Positions 46,401-57,769 of a stretch of 64,000 bases of DNA are shown one piece after another; the first letter of the stretch is position 1; every line of letters starts with the position of its first letter. Source of the stretch: Limonium bicolor (lineage: Eukaryota > Streptophyta > Magnoliopsida > Caryophyllales > Plumbaginaceae); assembly GCA_023374045.1 (NCBI GenBank), contig CM041779.1, positions 269,982,062-270,046,061 of the forward strand. Direction: 5' to 3'. Position numbers and translations under genes: made by a program. The notes under the pieces are model-generated. The model was not told the origin of the DNA and searched no databases. It was given only the letters and a program-made list of their open reading frames with translations.

Positions 46401-49299
46401 TACCCAAAATTTATAGTATATATTCATATACATATTTAGCTTATTAAAATCTATTCATCACCATTTGCATTCGGCAATCACCATATAATTTCTAAAACTT
46501 GTTTTATAACTTATAATAATTATACATAAATACATATGAGTCATATAACTCATGTAAAAATTATTGTAATGTCTTAGATATATTTTTATCTCAAAATGGA
46601 GCATATTTCTCCTAGACAATTCGGTATGCATTATTACCTATCATAAGTAATTTTTGTAAAACAAAAATGTGCCTTAAGGTAGTAAGCTTACTATATATGT
46701 TATAAATTATATTTTTGGTATGTATTACCATTTGGTTTCGGTTTTAAATACCTAAGAAGGTGTACATAAATTTTGTACAATTTTTAAGAGCTTATACAAG
46801 CTTAAAACAATAAAGATTTTCTTAGTAAACTTACTCTTAATAAAGGATGATTAAACACTTGAACTCCTCCTGAATTCCCAAGCTTCCTCCAATGGTAATT
46901 GATGTTCCTCCTCGGTTTTATGCAAGAGAGGAAGGGGTTTAGGAGTTAGATCTTAACAAAGACCTTAAGTAGATTTATAAGTAGTTTTCCAAGGATTTAC
47001 CTTAGGCTTTTCTCCTTAAAATTTCGGCACTTCTAAGATGGATGGAGCATCAATTTTCTTTCATGAAATTGATGAAGAGAATAGCTTTAGAAGATGTAGA
47101 ATTTTGAATACACATAAAATGTGTCTTAAGGATTTTCAAACATGAAAAATAACTTAAGATGTTCTTGGATGCTCCTTGGATTTATGTTCTTTTAAGACAA
47201 CCTCCTTGGTGTATAGATTGATGCCGAATTCATGTAGATGTGCTAGGAAGATTTTTGCTTCAAGGCTTGTTGAGAAATGCTAGGAATTTACCTTAGAAAT
47301 GAAGATAGAAGTTAAATCTCCATTAATGGACTTAAGAGCTTCAAAGGAAGAAGATGAAAGGAGAAGAGAGGAGCTTACCCAAATCGGTGGTGAATGGCAA
47401 ATGAGAATGAAGCTCACGTATAGTCTAAGAAGATTGGAATGAGAGGAATTTCTTTTGACAAAAATAATGTCAATTTAAGCATTCTTTTCCTTAGTTTATT
47501 TCCTTGTTTATTGGCTCAATAAATCCCTCATTTGACTGCACATTTTTGGCTGGGTGGGCAAGGCATGATAGAAGCTTTGTTTGATAATTGCAAGAAGAAG
47601 ACAAGGACTAAGTTAGGTAAGGTGTTTTCTTTTGAATTTTCTAAGTATAATACAAGTCATTTATTGTCTTCTTTCTCCATACAAATTCGGTAACATGGGC
47701 TGTAGTATAGCACTTGATTTTTGATGAATAAAAACATTAGAACATGGCTAGGTAGGTAGGCTTCTTAGTTGAATTTTTATAAGGCAATTTAGCCTTATTT
47801 TCATGCTCATTTTCGGACACAATGTGCTGTTACAAGACAATTCATTTTGTCTATATTTGACCATGAATTATGCTTAGTAGGTAGAGAATTCTTTTAACTA
47901 ATTAATGAGGCAATAATCCTCCCTTTTTAAAACTCAAAATTGGCTGCATATGGCTAGAGAACATGGGTTGTTTTGTTGGTATACTAGCACATGTATACAG
48001 TAGATGCAAGTTGTTACTTTTGTGTATTTAAATTTCATTGTTATAATATAAGCTCATCTCTCCTTGTTTAGTGCAGGAAAATCGGTGAAGAGGCTCCCAT
48101 TTGACTGAATAAATTGACACCAAACAACATGGCATGTGATAAGGTGAGTCATCTTCCATAAGGCAATTTCTTTTGCTAAAACTAGTCAAAAGACACACCA
48201 AATGGCGCCTACTATGGGGTTCAAACGAGATTGATTTTTACTTTTATTTTTGTTACACTATATTGTAATAAGATCATACTAATATGTGTAATAGGTTCCA
48301 GCATTTATTTGGTACACTTACTCTATGGTAAAGGATGAAAGTTTTATGGTAAAAATGCTGATTTTAGGTACCTTTTTGATGATAAAATAGCCCCCACTTG
48401 TACTATGAATTTAGTACTGGAAATAATTGATTTAGAAGCTCAATTTATCCCATTTTAAGATTATCAACTCGTGGCTCCTCAAAAACTTCAAGGTAATTGC
48501 GTAGAACGCATTTTTGTGACACCCGAAGGTGCATTTTTGTGCTTTGAGGATTTTCTGAAAAATAAGTAGTTGATATGGGTTACAAGTGTTTATTGACATT
48601 TTTTATAGTCAATAATAATATTTTAAGGTGTTACATTGAGTTATATGGGGTTATATCAACTCGAAACACAACTCCCGGGCTAACCGGGGCAAAAAGGAGC
48701 GTTAAGAAATTCGTCCAAGCACTTTGTTTATTTTTGAGGAATTGGCTCGAGAATTCTCTTTAGAATGTTTAATAATGATGTTAGGAACTCTTAGAATGAT
48801 TTATATTGGCGTTTGTGCCACTTCGGTACCACTCCTGGGCACTCCCGGGGGTTTATGGGGCCCCCATCGGGAACCTCCGAGCACTTTGTCTTTAACTAAG
48901 AATTTAGCTCGGGGACTTCATCTTATATGTTTAATAAAGTGTTATTGTGTATTTGGAATGAATAGTAATGCTTTACTTCATCCTATAATGTATTTCCGTC
49001 ACTTTCGGGCCTTAAGGGCCTTTAAGGGAACTCCCGAGCATTTTGTATTTTCGCTCGGTTTTAGATGAGGTCCTGTATTCTAAGGGTCATATAATGATCC
49101 TTGATTATCTTTACATGAAGTTTATAACTTATATAACTTGTTTAACTTAAGGTCGGGCTTTAACGCACGTTTCTGACCTTAAGGAGTTTAGGTGCGTTTT
49201 AACGCCTAAATGTTTATATATTTTCTTTAGGGTTTAATAATCCCCCTAAATAATACTTATTTATCAATATTTAATTATTTGAATGTTAGGGGTATTTCA
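43450..49299 (-). repeat. Element C 5' LTR (about 5.85 kb)
   Basis: On the minus strand it starts TGAAATACCCCTAAC at 49,299 and ends GGGTTGGGGTGTTACA at 43,450, next to the primer site. It is AT-rich with no recognisable gene. It includes three diverged repeats of about 170 bp (48,660-49,060) with CTCCCGGG/CTCCCGAG and AGCACTTTG words. If both boundaries belong to one LTR it is the longest in the window; an unrecognised insertion within it is possible. Confidence 0.65.
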
Positions 49300-49320
49300 G
49301 ACTCTAACTCCGGGCAGCTT

Positions 49321-49338
49321 GGTGGGAGGCAACCCACC
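49321..49338. repeat. Post-pol inverted repeat of Athila (+ copy)
   Basis: GGTGGG-AGGCAA-CCCACC. The same stem and loop occur at 60,407-60,424 on the minus strand, about 50 nt after the integrase stop of copy #2. Confidence 0.65.
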
Positions 49339-50590
49339 GGTTTGTATCTCTTTTCACTTTCTTAGGTTAGCTGTTTATTTTACTCTTTTCTTTTTAATTT
49401 ATGGTGTGTTGGCTAATGCTATGCTTACTGCAAGAGCCTTGGCTCTTATATTCTACCGATGGTTTGGTTTGGTTCCACTTGAGTTCTCCTGGCTTTGCAG
49501 ATTATATTTCTCAGCTTGCTTACTTTATCGCTTAGCTGAACTCAAGTGTGGGGTTGGCCTTGCTACACACCCTGAGCGGACTTTGGGGAGTATTCTTTAC
49601 TTTTCTACACTTTTATGTTTCACACGCTCCCTTCTGATCTGATGTGTACAATTTTGTTTCCCCTGTTGGATTGCTGGCGCAATGTTAATTCTTCCTAAGC
49701 AATGAGGACATTGCTTCACTCTAAGTGTGGGGTGGGGTAAGCTCCTTCGCTGCTTGTTTTTTGTGCATCTCTAAGCTCTTTTCTCTTGCATTTGTTAAAG
49801 TCTTGCTGTGATTGCTCAACTTGGAAGGAAGCCATAGAGGAAGTTTAGTTGATTAGCTGATCTTGGGGTGCAAAATTTTGAAATTTTTCTGGTTTTTAAT
49901 TGCTGAATTGAAGTCTTTATTCTGAAAGTGCTGAAACAAATGAGAATATTCACCATCTGAACCTTGCTTTTAGCTTTGAGCCTTAGAATGAACTGGATTG
50001 AAATGGTTGAAAAGAACAAGGTAAGGTACTCCACTGATCCTAGGCATGCTAATTCTAATTTTGATCCAAATCATGCCTCCTCCACTTGGTTATTAAGTCC
50101 TTTGGGGTGCTTCATCACCTAGCTACTTAAGGTCCTTGTGATCTGGGATAGTTGACCCAAAGACGTTACATGGGTGGAGAAAAAAGTTTGTGGTGAAAGA
50201 AATTGAGAGTGCTTTAATTGAATTATTTATGCAAGTTCGATGCTGAACATAGATTGTTTTCTCTTATGGATCAAGAGTATGTGGCATTGAAAGGTATGAT
50301 TGAATATGATCTTACTTCATGCCCCTTGTCGTTTCTGTGGTTGGTGAAGGAAAAATGTGGATTGGCTCAAGGTTAATGGCAAGGCTCTTACGGTTTTGTT
50401 TCTCATTTGTTAGCTTTGAATGACTTCATGTTTATGGAAAGAATAAATTGTTTTGAATAATTTGAATTGCCCCCTCGATTGGTAAAGCTAGCAATACCTT
50501 TATTCTGTGCTCTTCCTTTTCTGTTGAGTTTTATTAGCTTGGCTTTACTTGTGCTTGAGAGTTTTGCTTGGGGACAAGCAAAAGGCTAAG
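49339..50590 (+). mobile_element. Athila post-pol non-coding region
   Basis: No env-like frame is kept. Polypurine-like tracts CAAGTGTGGGG (49,547-49,558) and TAAGTGTGGGGTGGGG (49,721-49,736) precede the terminal tract at 50,588-50,600. Confidence 0.6.
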
Positions 50591-50602
50591 TGTGGGGTGA
50601 TT
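50591..50602 (+). other. Polypurine tract before the + strand Athila LTR
   Basis: AAGTGTGGGGTGATT-type tract directly before TGATAAGTGTGAAA. Confidence 0.7.
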
Positions 50603-52147
50603 TGATAAGTGTGAAATTGATATGGTTTTATGGGTGCTAAATTCATATTTTATGCAACATTTTTATGTGCTTTCTCACACTTATCCTTTGCTTTTCATTA
50701 CTCTTACTTTGGGAAAAAGCTGATGCAAATTTATATTTTAAAATCAGGAAATGATGGTGAAAATGCATAGTTCTCCTCAAGAGCTTTCCAACGCCGTAAA
50801 CGGGGAGCAAATCGGAGCTAAAACGAAGAATCTGGACCCTGTCGAAGTTTGCGGAAAAAAAGACACAAATATACAAGTGTCCGACTGACCTGTCCGGCAA
50901 ACTGACCCAGACATGTTGTAACGTGTCCGGCAAACTGCCCCGGATAGGTGGTCTGGACAGGTCAAAATGTGTTTTTTTGAACTTTTCACATGACCGGCTC
51001 TCCTGTCCGACCCTATGACCCGGACGTGCTCAAAAGGACAGAAATATTTACGACCATGAGTGGATTTCGATACATATACGCGTCCAGCCAGGCTGTCCGG
51101 CTAAGTGACCCGGACGTAGTGTCGGACGTGTGTATTTTATGTCCAAAAATTTCTTTTTAAAGGAGCGTGCGCGAGACATAGAGGACATTCAGAATTCACA
51201 ATTCAAACACAACTCACGCACAAACATACGCCGCTCCTCTCTCAGTCTCTTTGCCCTGCCGCCACCACTTCAACCCCGGAGAAGAAGATTTCTGCTCCAG
51301 ATTCGCTCATCATCAACCTTCCTCCTAGCAGATCGTAGAACTGGATAGAGCAGATTCAGGAGTCATCCATTCTCACCAGATGAATTCTCCTCTATCTCTT
51401 TCGGTCTATTTTACGAATATGCTAGGCTAAAAGGATTTGACTCTGGGGAAGCCTGTAGTATTTTCGATATGATTTAGTTTTATCTTTTTGCAGTTTGTAT
51501 ACGAGATTTCTTGGATTGTTTCAGATTAATGTTAATTCCTGCGCTTCTCCTTTAATCTCATGAATTATCTGAGTTGCCTTTTGAATCTTATTATGAACTG
51601 ATCGGTGAGTAATAGGAAGGTCTTATTAATCTGAAAACCTGTGGAGAATCGAATTGGATAGATTAGGTTTTCCCTCAGGAGCTAAATTAATTCTTTGTGC
51701 TTAATCCACCTATATGTGTTCTGCTTGTTTCTGGATTATAACTCGCATTATCTGTTAGGTGAGCTTTTCTGAAAATAGGATTTAGTGCAGAGAAGAAAAT
51801 TAAAGAATTCGTCAATCCACTCTCGTGACATACTGTAGGAATTGCTAGATCTATCCAAGAGAAACAACCTGACCTGGAGTTCCATCTCACCCTTACTTTT
51901 CACCCTATTTACTTACTTGTTATTTCGCATATTTTTTAATTCACGAAACCAAAACAACCGGCAACCCTCTTAATTTGTTATTTTCTAGGATTAGATTCAA
52001 TAACTAAGTCCCCGTGGATTCGACCCCGGTAGCTTATAGTTCACTATACTCATTGACCGGGATTTATTTTGCAACCCGTAGGGATTTAATTTATTAATTT
52101 CTAGGATTAATTTCATAGTTTTTAGTAGATCAAATTTCTCGTTTGCA
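50603..52147 (+). repeat. Athila LTR, + strand (1.55 kb)
   Basis: It starts TGATAAGTGTGAAA and ends CTCGTTTGCA. It contains four GTCCG-N11-CGGAC type inverted repeats (50,892-51,115) upstream of a TATA-like TTTTTAAAGG (51,150) and a C/T-rich 5' leader-like stretch (51,180-51,340). The end matches the 3' end of the solo LTR at 19,505 in several blocks. Confidence 0.85.
50892..51115. promoter_or_regulatory. Four GTCCG-N11-CGGAC type inverted repeats (Athila + LTR)
   Basis: Repeats start at 50,892, 50,925, 51,005 and 51,095, each with an 11-base spacer ending GACC or GCCC. The right arm is CGGAC twice, CAGAC once and CGGAT once. The cluster lies directly upstream of the probable promoter. Confidence 0.7.
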
Positions 52148-53514
52148 CCCAGCACGATGCCTTCCTACACCATGAAGTGGCACTTCTCCCAATTAAGCAC
52201 CAAGTTAGTTTCCCTGCATCTAGCTAAGATTAGATCCAGGTCTCTCAAACAAGAATCAAAAGTCAGTCCAAATACAAAAAAATCATCCATAAAGATCTCG
52301 ATGCATTTTTCAATAAAATTAGCAAAAATAGCAGTCATGCATCGTTAAGAGTGGCTAGGTGCGTTACATAAACCAAAGGGCATGTGTCGATAAGCATAAG
52401 TACCATACGGACATGTAAAAGTGGTTTTCTCCTGATCTTCCTTAGCAATTGGAATCTGAAAATAACCGGAGTAACCATCTAAGAAACAATAATATTCTTG
52501 TCCTGCAAGTCTTTCCAACATCTGGTCAATAAAGGGAAGGAGAAAGTGGTCTTTCCTAGTGGTGGCATTCAATTTCCTATAGTCAATACAAACTCTATGC
52601 CCAGTAATAGTACGCTAAGGAACTAATTCGCCTTTATCATTAGGTACCACAGTTAAACCTCCCTTCTTAGGTACTACCTGTGTAGGACTTACCCATTCAC
52701 TGTCGGAAATCGGGTTGATAACACCTGCATCCAAGAGCTTGATAACCTCCTTCTTAACTACCTCCTTCATGTTTGGGTTCAGTCTTCGCTGGGGCTGTCT
52801 CAATGGCTTGTAATTCTCCTCAAGATAAATGCGGTGAGTGCAGAACGTGGGAGCAATACCTTTGATATCAGTGATGGACCATCCTAACACCTCTTTGTTC
52901 CTCTTAAGAATCTGTAGCAAAGCTTCTTCCTGTTCATCGGTCAAAGTATTAGAAATAATAACAGGCAAATCAGATGGAGGAACTAAGAAAGCATATTTAA
53001 GGTGACTAGGAAGAGGTTTAAGATAAAGAGAAGGTGGTGATTCCACAGAAGGGGCTAGTGTCTTTGGAACTCGGTGCAGCTGTTCCTCCTCAATTATGTG
53101 GTTCTTCCTATATGGCCTCCCAGCAGAGAGCTGAAATGCTGTAGTAGAGACCTCGGAATCATCATGAGTGGTCTCTATGGAATCTACCAAACATTTCTCC
53201 AATGCATCCAACTCCATGGGGTTGTAAGAATAATCCTGCATCAAGGTGTCAATACAATCTAAACTGAAACAAGCATGGACATCAGAAGGATGGATAGCAG
53301 CCTTGGTCATGTCAAATACGAGCTGCTCATCATGTAACCATAGTATTATCTTTCCTCCCTCAACATCAATGAGAGTCCTTGCGGTTCGCATGAATGGTCG
53401 ACCTAAAATAAGTGGTACTACCTTGTCTTCCTCCATGTCTAAAATAACAAAGTCAGCAAGGAAAGCAAAAGTACCAACTGAAACAATTAAATCTCTTACT
53501 ACCCCTTTAGGCAA
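52148..53514 (-). pseudogene. pol: Athila #1 protease C-terminus and reverse transcriptase (truncated)
   Basis: VPLILGRPFMRTART (protease C-terminal block) leads to RT with EYYCFLDGYSGYF, TFTCPYGTYAYRHMPFGLCN and, in a shifted frame near 52,290, the catalytic FMDDF. Lesions are a TAA at about 52,612-52,614, a frameshift after LCNAP at about 52,350, and a TAG in the CHFMV.EGIVLGH block at about 52,173. That last stop is at the same codon as in copy #2. The + strand Athila insertion ends the gene at 52,148. Confidence 0.88.
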
Positions 53515-54173
53515 GATGATCGACCATCAGCTAACTGCAAAGTAATTCGGGTAGGTTCACACTCTCCTAAACCAAGCTTTAAGTACATAAATAAGGGCAT
53601 CAAATTAATGCTAGCACCTAAATCACATAAACCCTTACCACAATTCACATTACCTATCGCGCAAGGTATGACTGGAGTACCTGGATCATCAAGCTTAGGT
53701 GGAAGCTTTTTCGAAAGAACAATTGAAACGCTCTCGGTAAGCTGCATGGTATCCTTCTCCACTAAAGACCTTCTGTTGGACAGGATGTCCTTCATAAACT
53801 TTGCATATATCTAAATCTGCTTCAAAGCTTCAGAAAAAGGAATGTTAATGGTTAGCTTCTTGAAAATACTTAAAAACTTACCAAACTGCTCATCCAAGTC
53901 TCTCTTCTTCAACCGGTTTGGAAAAGGGGCCGGCGCTTCAGCAACAGCACGTCGTGGAGGTGATGAAGTTTTAGGAGCTTTGTTAACCGTCACCTCTTCT
54001 TCAGATGGTTTCTCCTGAGAACTTGTTGGTGCAGCCTTGTCATTCTGCTCATCATTAGGAAGTAGAGGCTCAGCTTCAGGAACTACCGGGTCAAGCTGCG
54101 TACCACTCCTTAATGTAATTGCCTTGGCATGTTCTCTTGGATTCTGCTCTGACTGACTAGGCAAAGAACCCAA
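53499..54173 (-). pseudogene. Athila #1 gag-protease linker and aspartic protease
   Basis: The region begins with the Athila spacer containing AKAITLRSGTQLDPVV and a Pro/Glu/Ser-rich stretch. The protease follows with CDLGASINLMPL, where DLGAS replaces the usual DTGA/DSGA, as in copy #2. A stop at about 53,811 and a frame change at about 53,505-53,514 disrupt it. Confidence 0.82.
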
Positions 54174-54787
54174 AGGACGCTGAGCTAATGCTGAGATATC
54201 TGAGACAGCTGAGTCTCGATGTTTCGATTGAAAGTCCTTTGATCATTATTGAAGGTCCTCTGCTCCTGATTGAAAGCTTCCAGCTCAGTAAATTTCTTCG
54301 TGTTAACAGAGATGAAATCATTCATTCTAGCCAAAAGTTCACCCATGCTAGAGGATGCACCAGCACCTGAATTCTGCGCTTGTTGATTCTGCAGTGGCTT
54401 CTGATAAGATGAATTGTATTGTTGTTGGGGTCTTTGGTTGTAGTTGTTGTTACCGCCAGCTTGGTAACCATTCTGCTGCTTTGGATGGTAACCCGAATTA
54501 CCTTGATTCCCAAAGTAATTCCCCGGTTTGTTACCAACATAGTTTGCTGCTTCTTCTTGCGGTGGAGCACACTGGCACATGTTGGAACCTCTCCCACAGT
54601 ACTCGCAAGGTGGGTAAGCCTCAGGAGCAGCTGCTACATTTGACAGCGGGTTCATCACCGCACACATGCGCTCAAACTGCTTCGACATTGCTTCTATCTT
54701 GGCAGCCAGAAAAGTGTTCGAATCCACTTAATAAACACCAGCAGTTTTCTTCGGTGCAGCTTGTTGGGATAAAACCTAGCAATAAAT
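54174..54787 (-). pseudogene. gag: Athila #1 gag, C-terminal part
   Basis: It carries the conserved block SQQAAPKKTAGVY followed by VDSNTFLAAKIEAM, a zinc-knuckle-like CEYCGRGSNMCQC (lacking the usual His), and a Gln/Asn/Tyr-rich tail. In-frame stops TAG (near 54,776) and TAA (near 54,728) and a frame change at about 54,180 mark it as dead. The N-terminal capsid part is missing because copy #2's LTR starts at 54,788. Confidence 0.8.
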
Positions 54788-56247
54788 TGTTGTTGGGGGT
54801 TTAACCTAACGGCAAGTGTACCGGTTGATTATAGCAAGTTTAAATCTCGGAGTATTCCCTGAGTATCGAACCAAGGGAGGCAGTGTCTAGTTTAATTTCT
54901 ACTTACACACAAACAAGAATAATATAAATAACAGGAAATTGGGGGTTTTGTGTGTGATGGTGAATGTTGTAAAAGAGTTCAATAATAAATAACAGGTAAA
55001 TAATTGATTTGGTTTTTGTTCGATAAAGGACATTCCAGTTTACTACTTCTCTCTAGATTTGCAGTTTCTTCTCCTAAGTGATTTCTACATAATTATGAAT
55101 AAAACCCTAGAATAAGGATAACTCATATTCGGTCTCCCGTTCCACGAATTCTAATTAGCAAAGACCGAATCCTAACTCTCGTTATGAATCCACTGTTTAC
55201 TAATTGCTTTAAGCATAGTCTAGATTAATGGTCAGCTAGTGGTTTAGAGGAATTACCATCTCTATACTAACTGGTTCTTTTCCCTATAGTCAATTGATAG
55301 CCGCAGTTCTCAGTATAAACAGCATAAGGATAGAGGGATTTAGCAGAAAAACTGATTTTAGAAGTTGTCGCCATGTCCACTCTTGTCTGTGTCACGTCCG
55401 GCTATTTGGGGTCGGACGTCGATCCGGACGCGTTGTCCTGGGTCTGTCCGGATCCGGACGTTGCTAAATGAAGCCCCGCGAGCAGGTTTCTGTCTGTGAG
55501 TGAGGGAGAAGGGTTACGGATGAAGATTTATGAATGGAGATGAGGGTTTTATCGTAGATGAGCAGATGATATGGAGGGAGAGGAGGAGAGTGTGATGTTT
55601 AGACTCTGAGAGTCTGGTACGATTTGAAATGAAGCAGGAGCTGGGTTTATATAGGCTTAGAAGAAAAACATAGGTTAGTGGTGTGGTGAGTTGGAGAAAT
55701 TAATTGAGCTTGGCCGTGCCTTAATTTAGGGGAAGTATAGGCTAAACCGCCGCTCGGCTGATAATTGCGCCGAAAGCCCGATTATCAGCGCATGTGTTTT
55801 TATTTTTCGTTTCTGTGTGACGTTCGGATTTGTGTCCGGATCCGGACGTGAGACAGCGGTTTTGGATCTGAAACTCGGGGTGTGTCCGGATCTTTGTCCG
55901 GATCCGGACAAGACACAGAACTCTCGGATCTGGAGTTTGGGTCACGTCCGGATTGCGTTCGGATCCGGACATGTGACGTCCGGTTTTGCGTCCGGCTATC
56001 TTGACCCGGAGGTGACCAATCTTTGCCTCTTTTTCCGGATTTGTTCCCCGTTTGTTGCGTTGCAATCCTTATGATGTAAAATCTTTATTTCTCTAGGTTT
56101 TTCCTATATTTATCACATAAAATGTGTCAATTCATATCAAAACATCAATCTTAGGAAAAACACATAATAAGTAGGAAACATTGCTTAAATTGTAGCAGAT
56201 TATAAGGTAATTAAGCCTTTAAAAGCCTATATGTTTCACACTTATCA
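54788..56247 (-). repeat. Athila #2 3' LTR (1.46 kb)
   Basis: On the minus strand it starts TGATAAGTGTGAAACA after a polypurine tract and ends CCCCCAACAACA. A TATA-like CTATATAAAC lies at 55,654-55,645. GTCCGGATCCGGAC palindromes flank it, mainly upstream (55,800-56,010) and also downstream (55,385-55,460). The end is placed where gag coding of copy #1 begins. Confidence 0.82.
55392..56010. promoter_or_regulatory. GTCCGGATCCGGAC palindrome clusters in Athila #2 LTR
   Basis: The 14-bp palindrome GTCCGGATCCGGAC occurs at 55,446-55,459, about 55,834-55,847 and about 55,896-55,909, with degenerate copies between, and a longer-spaced GTCCGGCTATCTTGACCCGGA at about 55,990-56,010. They lie on both sides of the TATA-like box. 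The motif matches that in the internal segment at 59,412-60,008. Confidence 0.65.
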
Positions 56248-56265
56248 ACTTCCTCACACTTAAGC
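56248..56265 (-). other. Polypurine tract of Athila #2
   Basis: The minus strand reads TTAAGTGTGAGGAAGT directly before the LTR start. Near-copies AAGTGTGAGGAA lie at about 57,106-57,118 and 57,299-57,310, and AAGTGTGGGG at about 60,185-60,196. Confidence 0.7.
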
Positions 56266-57769
56266 TTTTGCTTGTCCTCAAGCAATTAAGGAATAAGAAT
56301 ATCTCTAAAACCGTCAAATAATCTCAAAATTAAACAAGTGCAGGATGAAATCAAACAAAGTGATAAATGAAAGAATAATCTTGCTCTTTAGAGGTAGGTT
56401 TTCACAAACAGTGAAAGAATAACAATTTTGTAAAAGCATAGAGAAACTAGATTGTAGAAAACAAGTTAGCTTAGATTGGGACTTTCCACCAATTTTCATT
56501 CCTCTAACCTTTGGATGACAAAGGGTGTGAAGTAATTCCTTATTTCGTAATACCTTTCAACACCACGCACTCATGATCAAAAGTATAAATTTAGCTGCAA
56601 TTATCTTTTTTTTTGTAAGCGAAAGCATTTATCTTCAAGAACAAACTAATATTTGAGATCTTGCAGAGTTATTCCGTAACCCATACTTTTCTCTCTATCC
56701 TTGAGATGGTGTTGGGCCAACTATCCCAGATCCCGAGACCTTAGGTAGATAGGTGTTAAGGCACCATTAAGACTTAATAACCGGATAGACGAGGCCTGCT
56801 ATTGTTAGGAAAAAAATTTTGATCAGTGGAGTACCTTGCCTTATCCTTTTCATTCCAAACATTCACTTCATTTCCAAAATCCCAAGCTAAAATAATCAGG
56901 TTTCCACAACTAGCCAATCTACCAGATTTTAGTGAAAAAAAGAGTATTTTTAAATAAAATTATTTATACAAACCTCATCAAGCAAAAAGATTCCTACGGT
57001 TTTCACTTGGTTTAATTTCACTCGGTGTGCACAGGAATTAGAGCAACAAAAAGCAAGTGTGGCATTTAAAGAACAACTAGCATGTTTTCAGGGAAAGGTC
57101 TTTCCTTCCTCACACTTAAGAGGATCAATGTCCTCATTGGTCATAGAAAAAGCAGTGAAAAGAGCTTTCAAAACATGCTATACTCATAATAGATGCATAT
57201 GCAATAATTAACCCTTAACGCAAGCAAACGCGGAACATCACTAAGTTAAAGTTGGAAATGAGACTCCCCTGGTGTTATAGATTGAGGAAGATGTTCTTCC
57301 TCACACTTGAAGTTTTGCAGGGGTCGAGATATTCCTCATGAGTCATAGACAGTATGCGTGTTGTGCAGAGTAAAAGTTGCTAATTTTTCACTGGCATGTA
57401 CAACCACAGAATAAAGTGCATTAACTCAAATGACAGGGAATATTTGAATCGTATGAGTAATATTTAGAGAAATAATACTCCCCATAATTCAAGCTTAGCA
57501 GACGTTTGCAAGTGGTGTGGTTCCATTTCCTGTACTTATAGTTGTTTGTTTCGCAGTAGAGGTGACATGTAAATTAATCATTTAAGAACGCTGCACTGCT
57601 CAAAGAAACATGAAATTTAGCAATTAAGAATTTAAAACATTGCCTAATATAACCATTACCACTTCACCTGCAGTCTCGTGTTTTACTGTTAGTTTTAACA
57701 AACAAAAGTAAAAGAAGTCAAAGAAAAAGAAAAGTACAGAAAAACAAACAAAAATAAAAGAAAGCAGTA
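56266..57769 (-). mobile_element. Athila #2 region between env-position ORF and 3' LTR
   Basis: Non-coding AT-rich sequence with two additional polypurine-like tracts (see the terminal tract entry). Words such as CTTGATCAT..GAGGATATT and GGTCTCGGGATCTGGGATAGTTGG at 56,720-56,745 correspond to 50,130-50,150 of the + strand copy, showing a shared post-pol region. No gene is recognised. Confidence 0.55.

Larger units (their letters stand above)
49300..52147 (+). mobile_element. Athila element, 3' end (post-pol region and 3' LTR), + strand
   Basis: It begins just before the GGTGGGAGGCAACCCACC inverted repeat that in copy #2 lies right after integrase. It runs through non-coding sequence with three AGTGTGGGG polypurine-like tracts into an LTR starting TGATAAGTGTGAAA. 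Its left side is lost at element C's LTR. Its right end interrupts Athila copy #1's RT. Confidence 0.82.
52148..54787 (-). mobile_element. Athila copy #1, - strand, partial gag-pol, interrupted at both ends
   Basis: Coding order on the minus strand is C-terminal gag, spacer, protease, RT. The RT end is cut at 52,148 by the + strand Athila, and the gag is cut at 54,787 by the LTR of copy #2. The missing halves should lie beyond those insertions, and the 5' part outside the window. Confidence 0.83.

Noticed and set aside
49283..49642. 119-codon hydrophobic + strand frame after element C
   Set aside because: It starts inside LTR C and crosses the element boundary into Athila non-coding sequence, so it cannot be an original gene.
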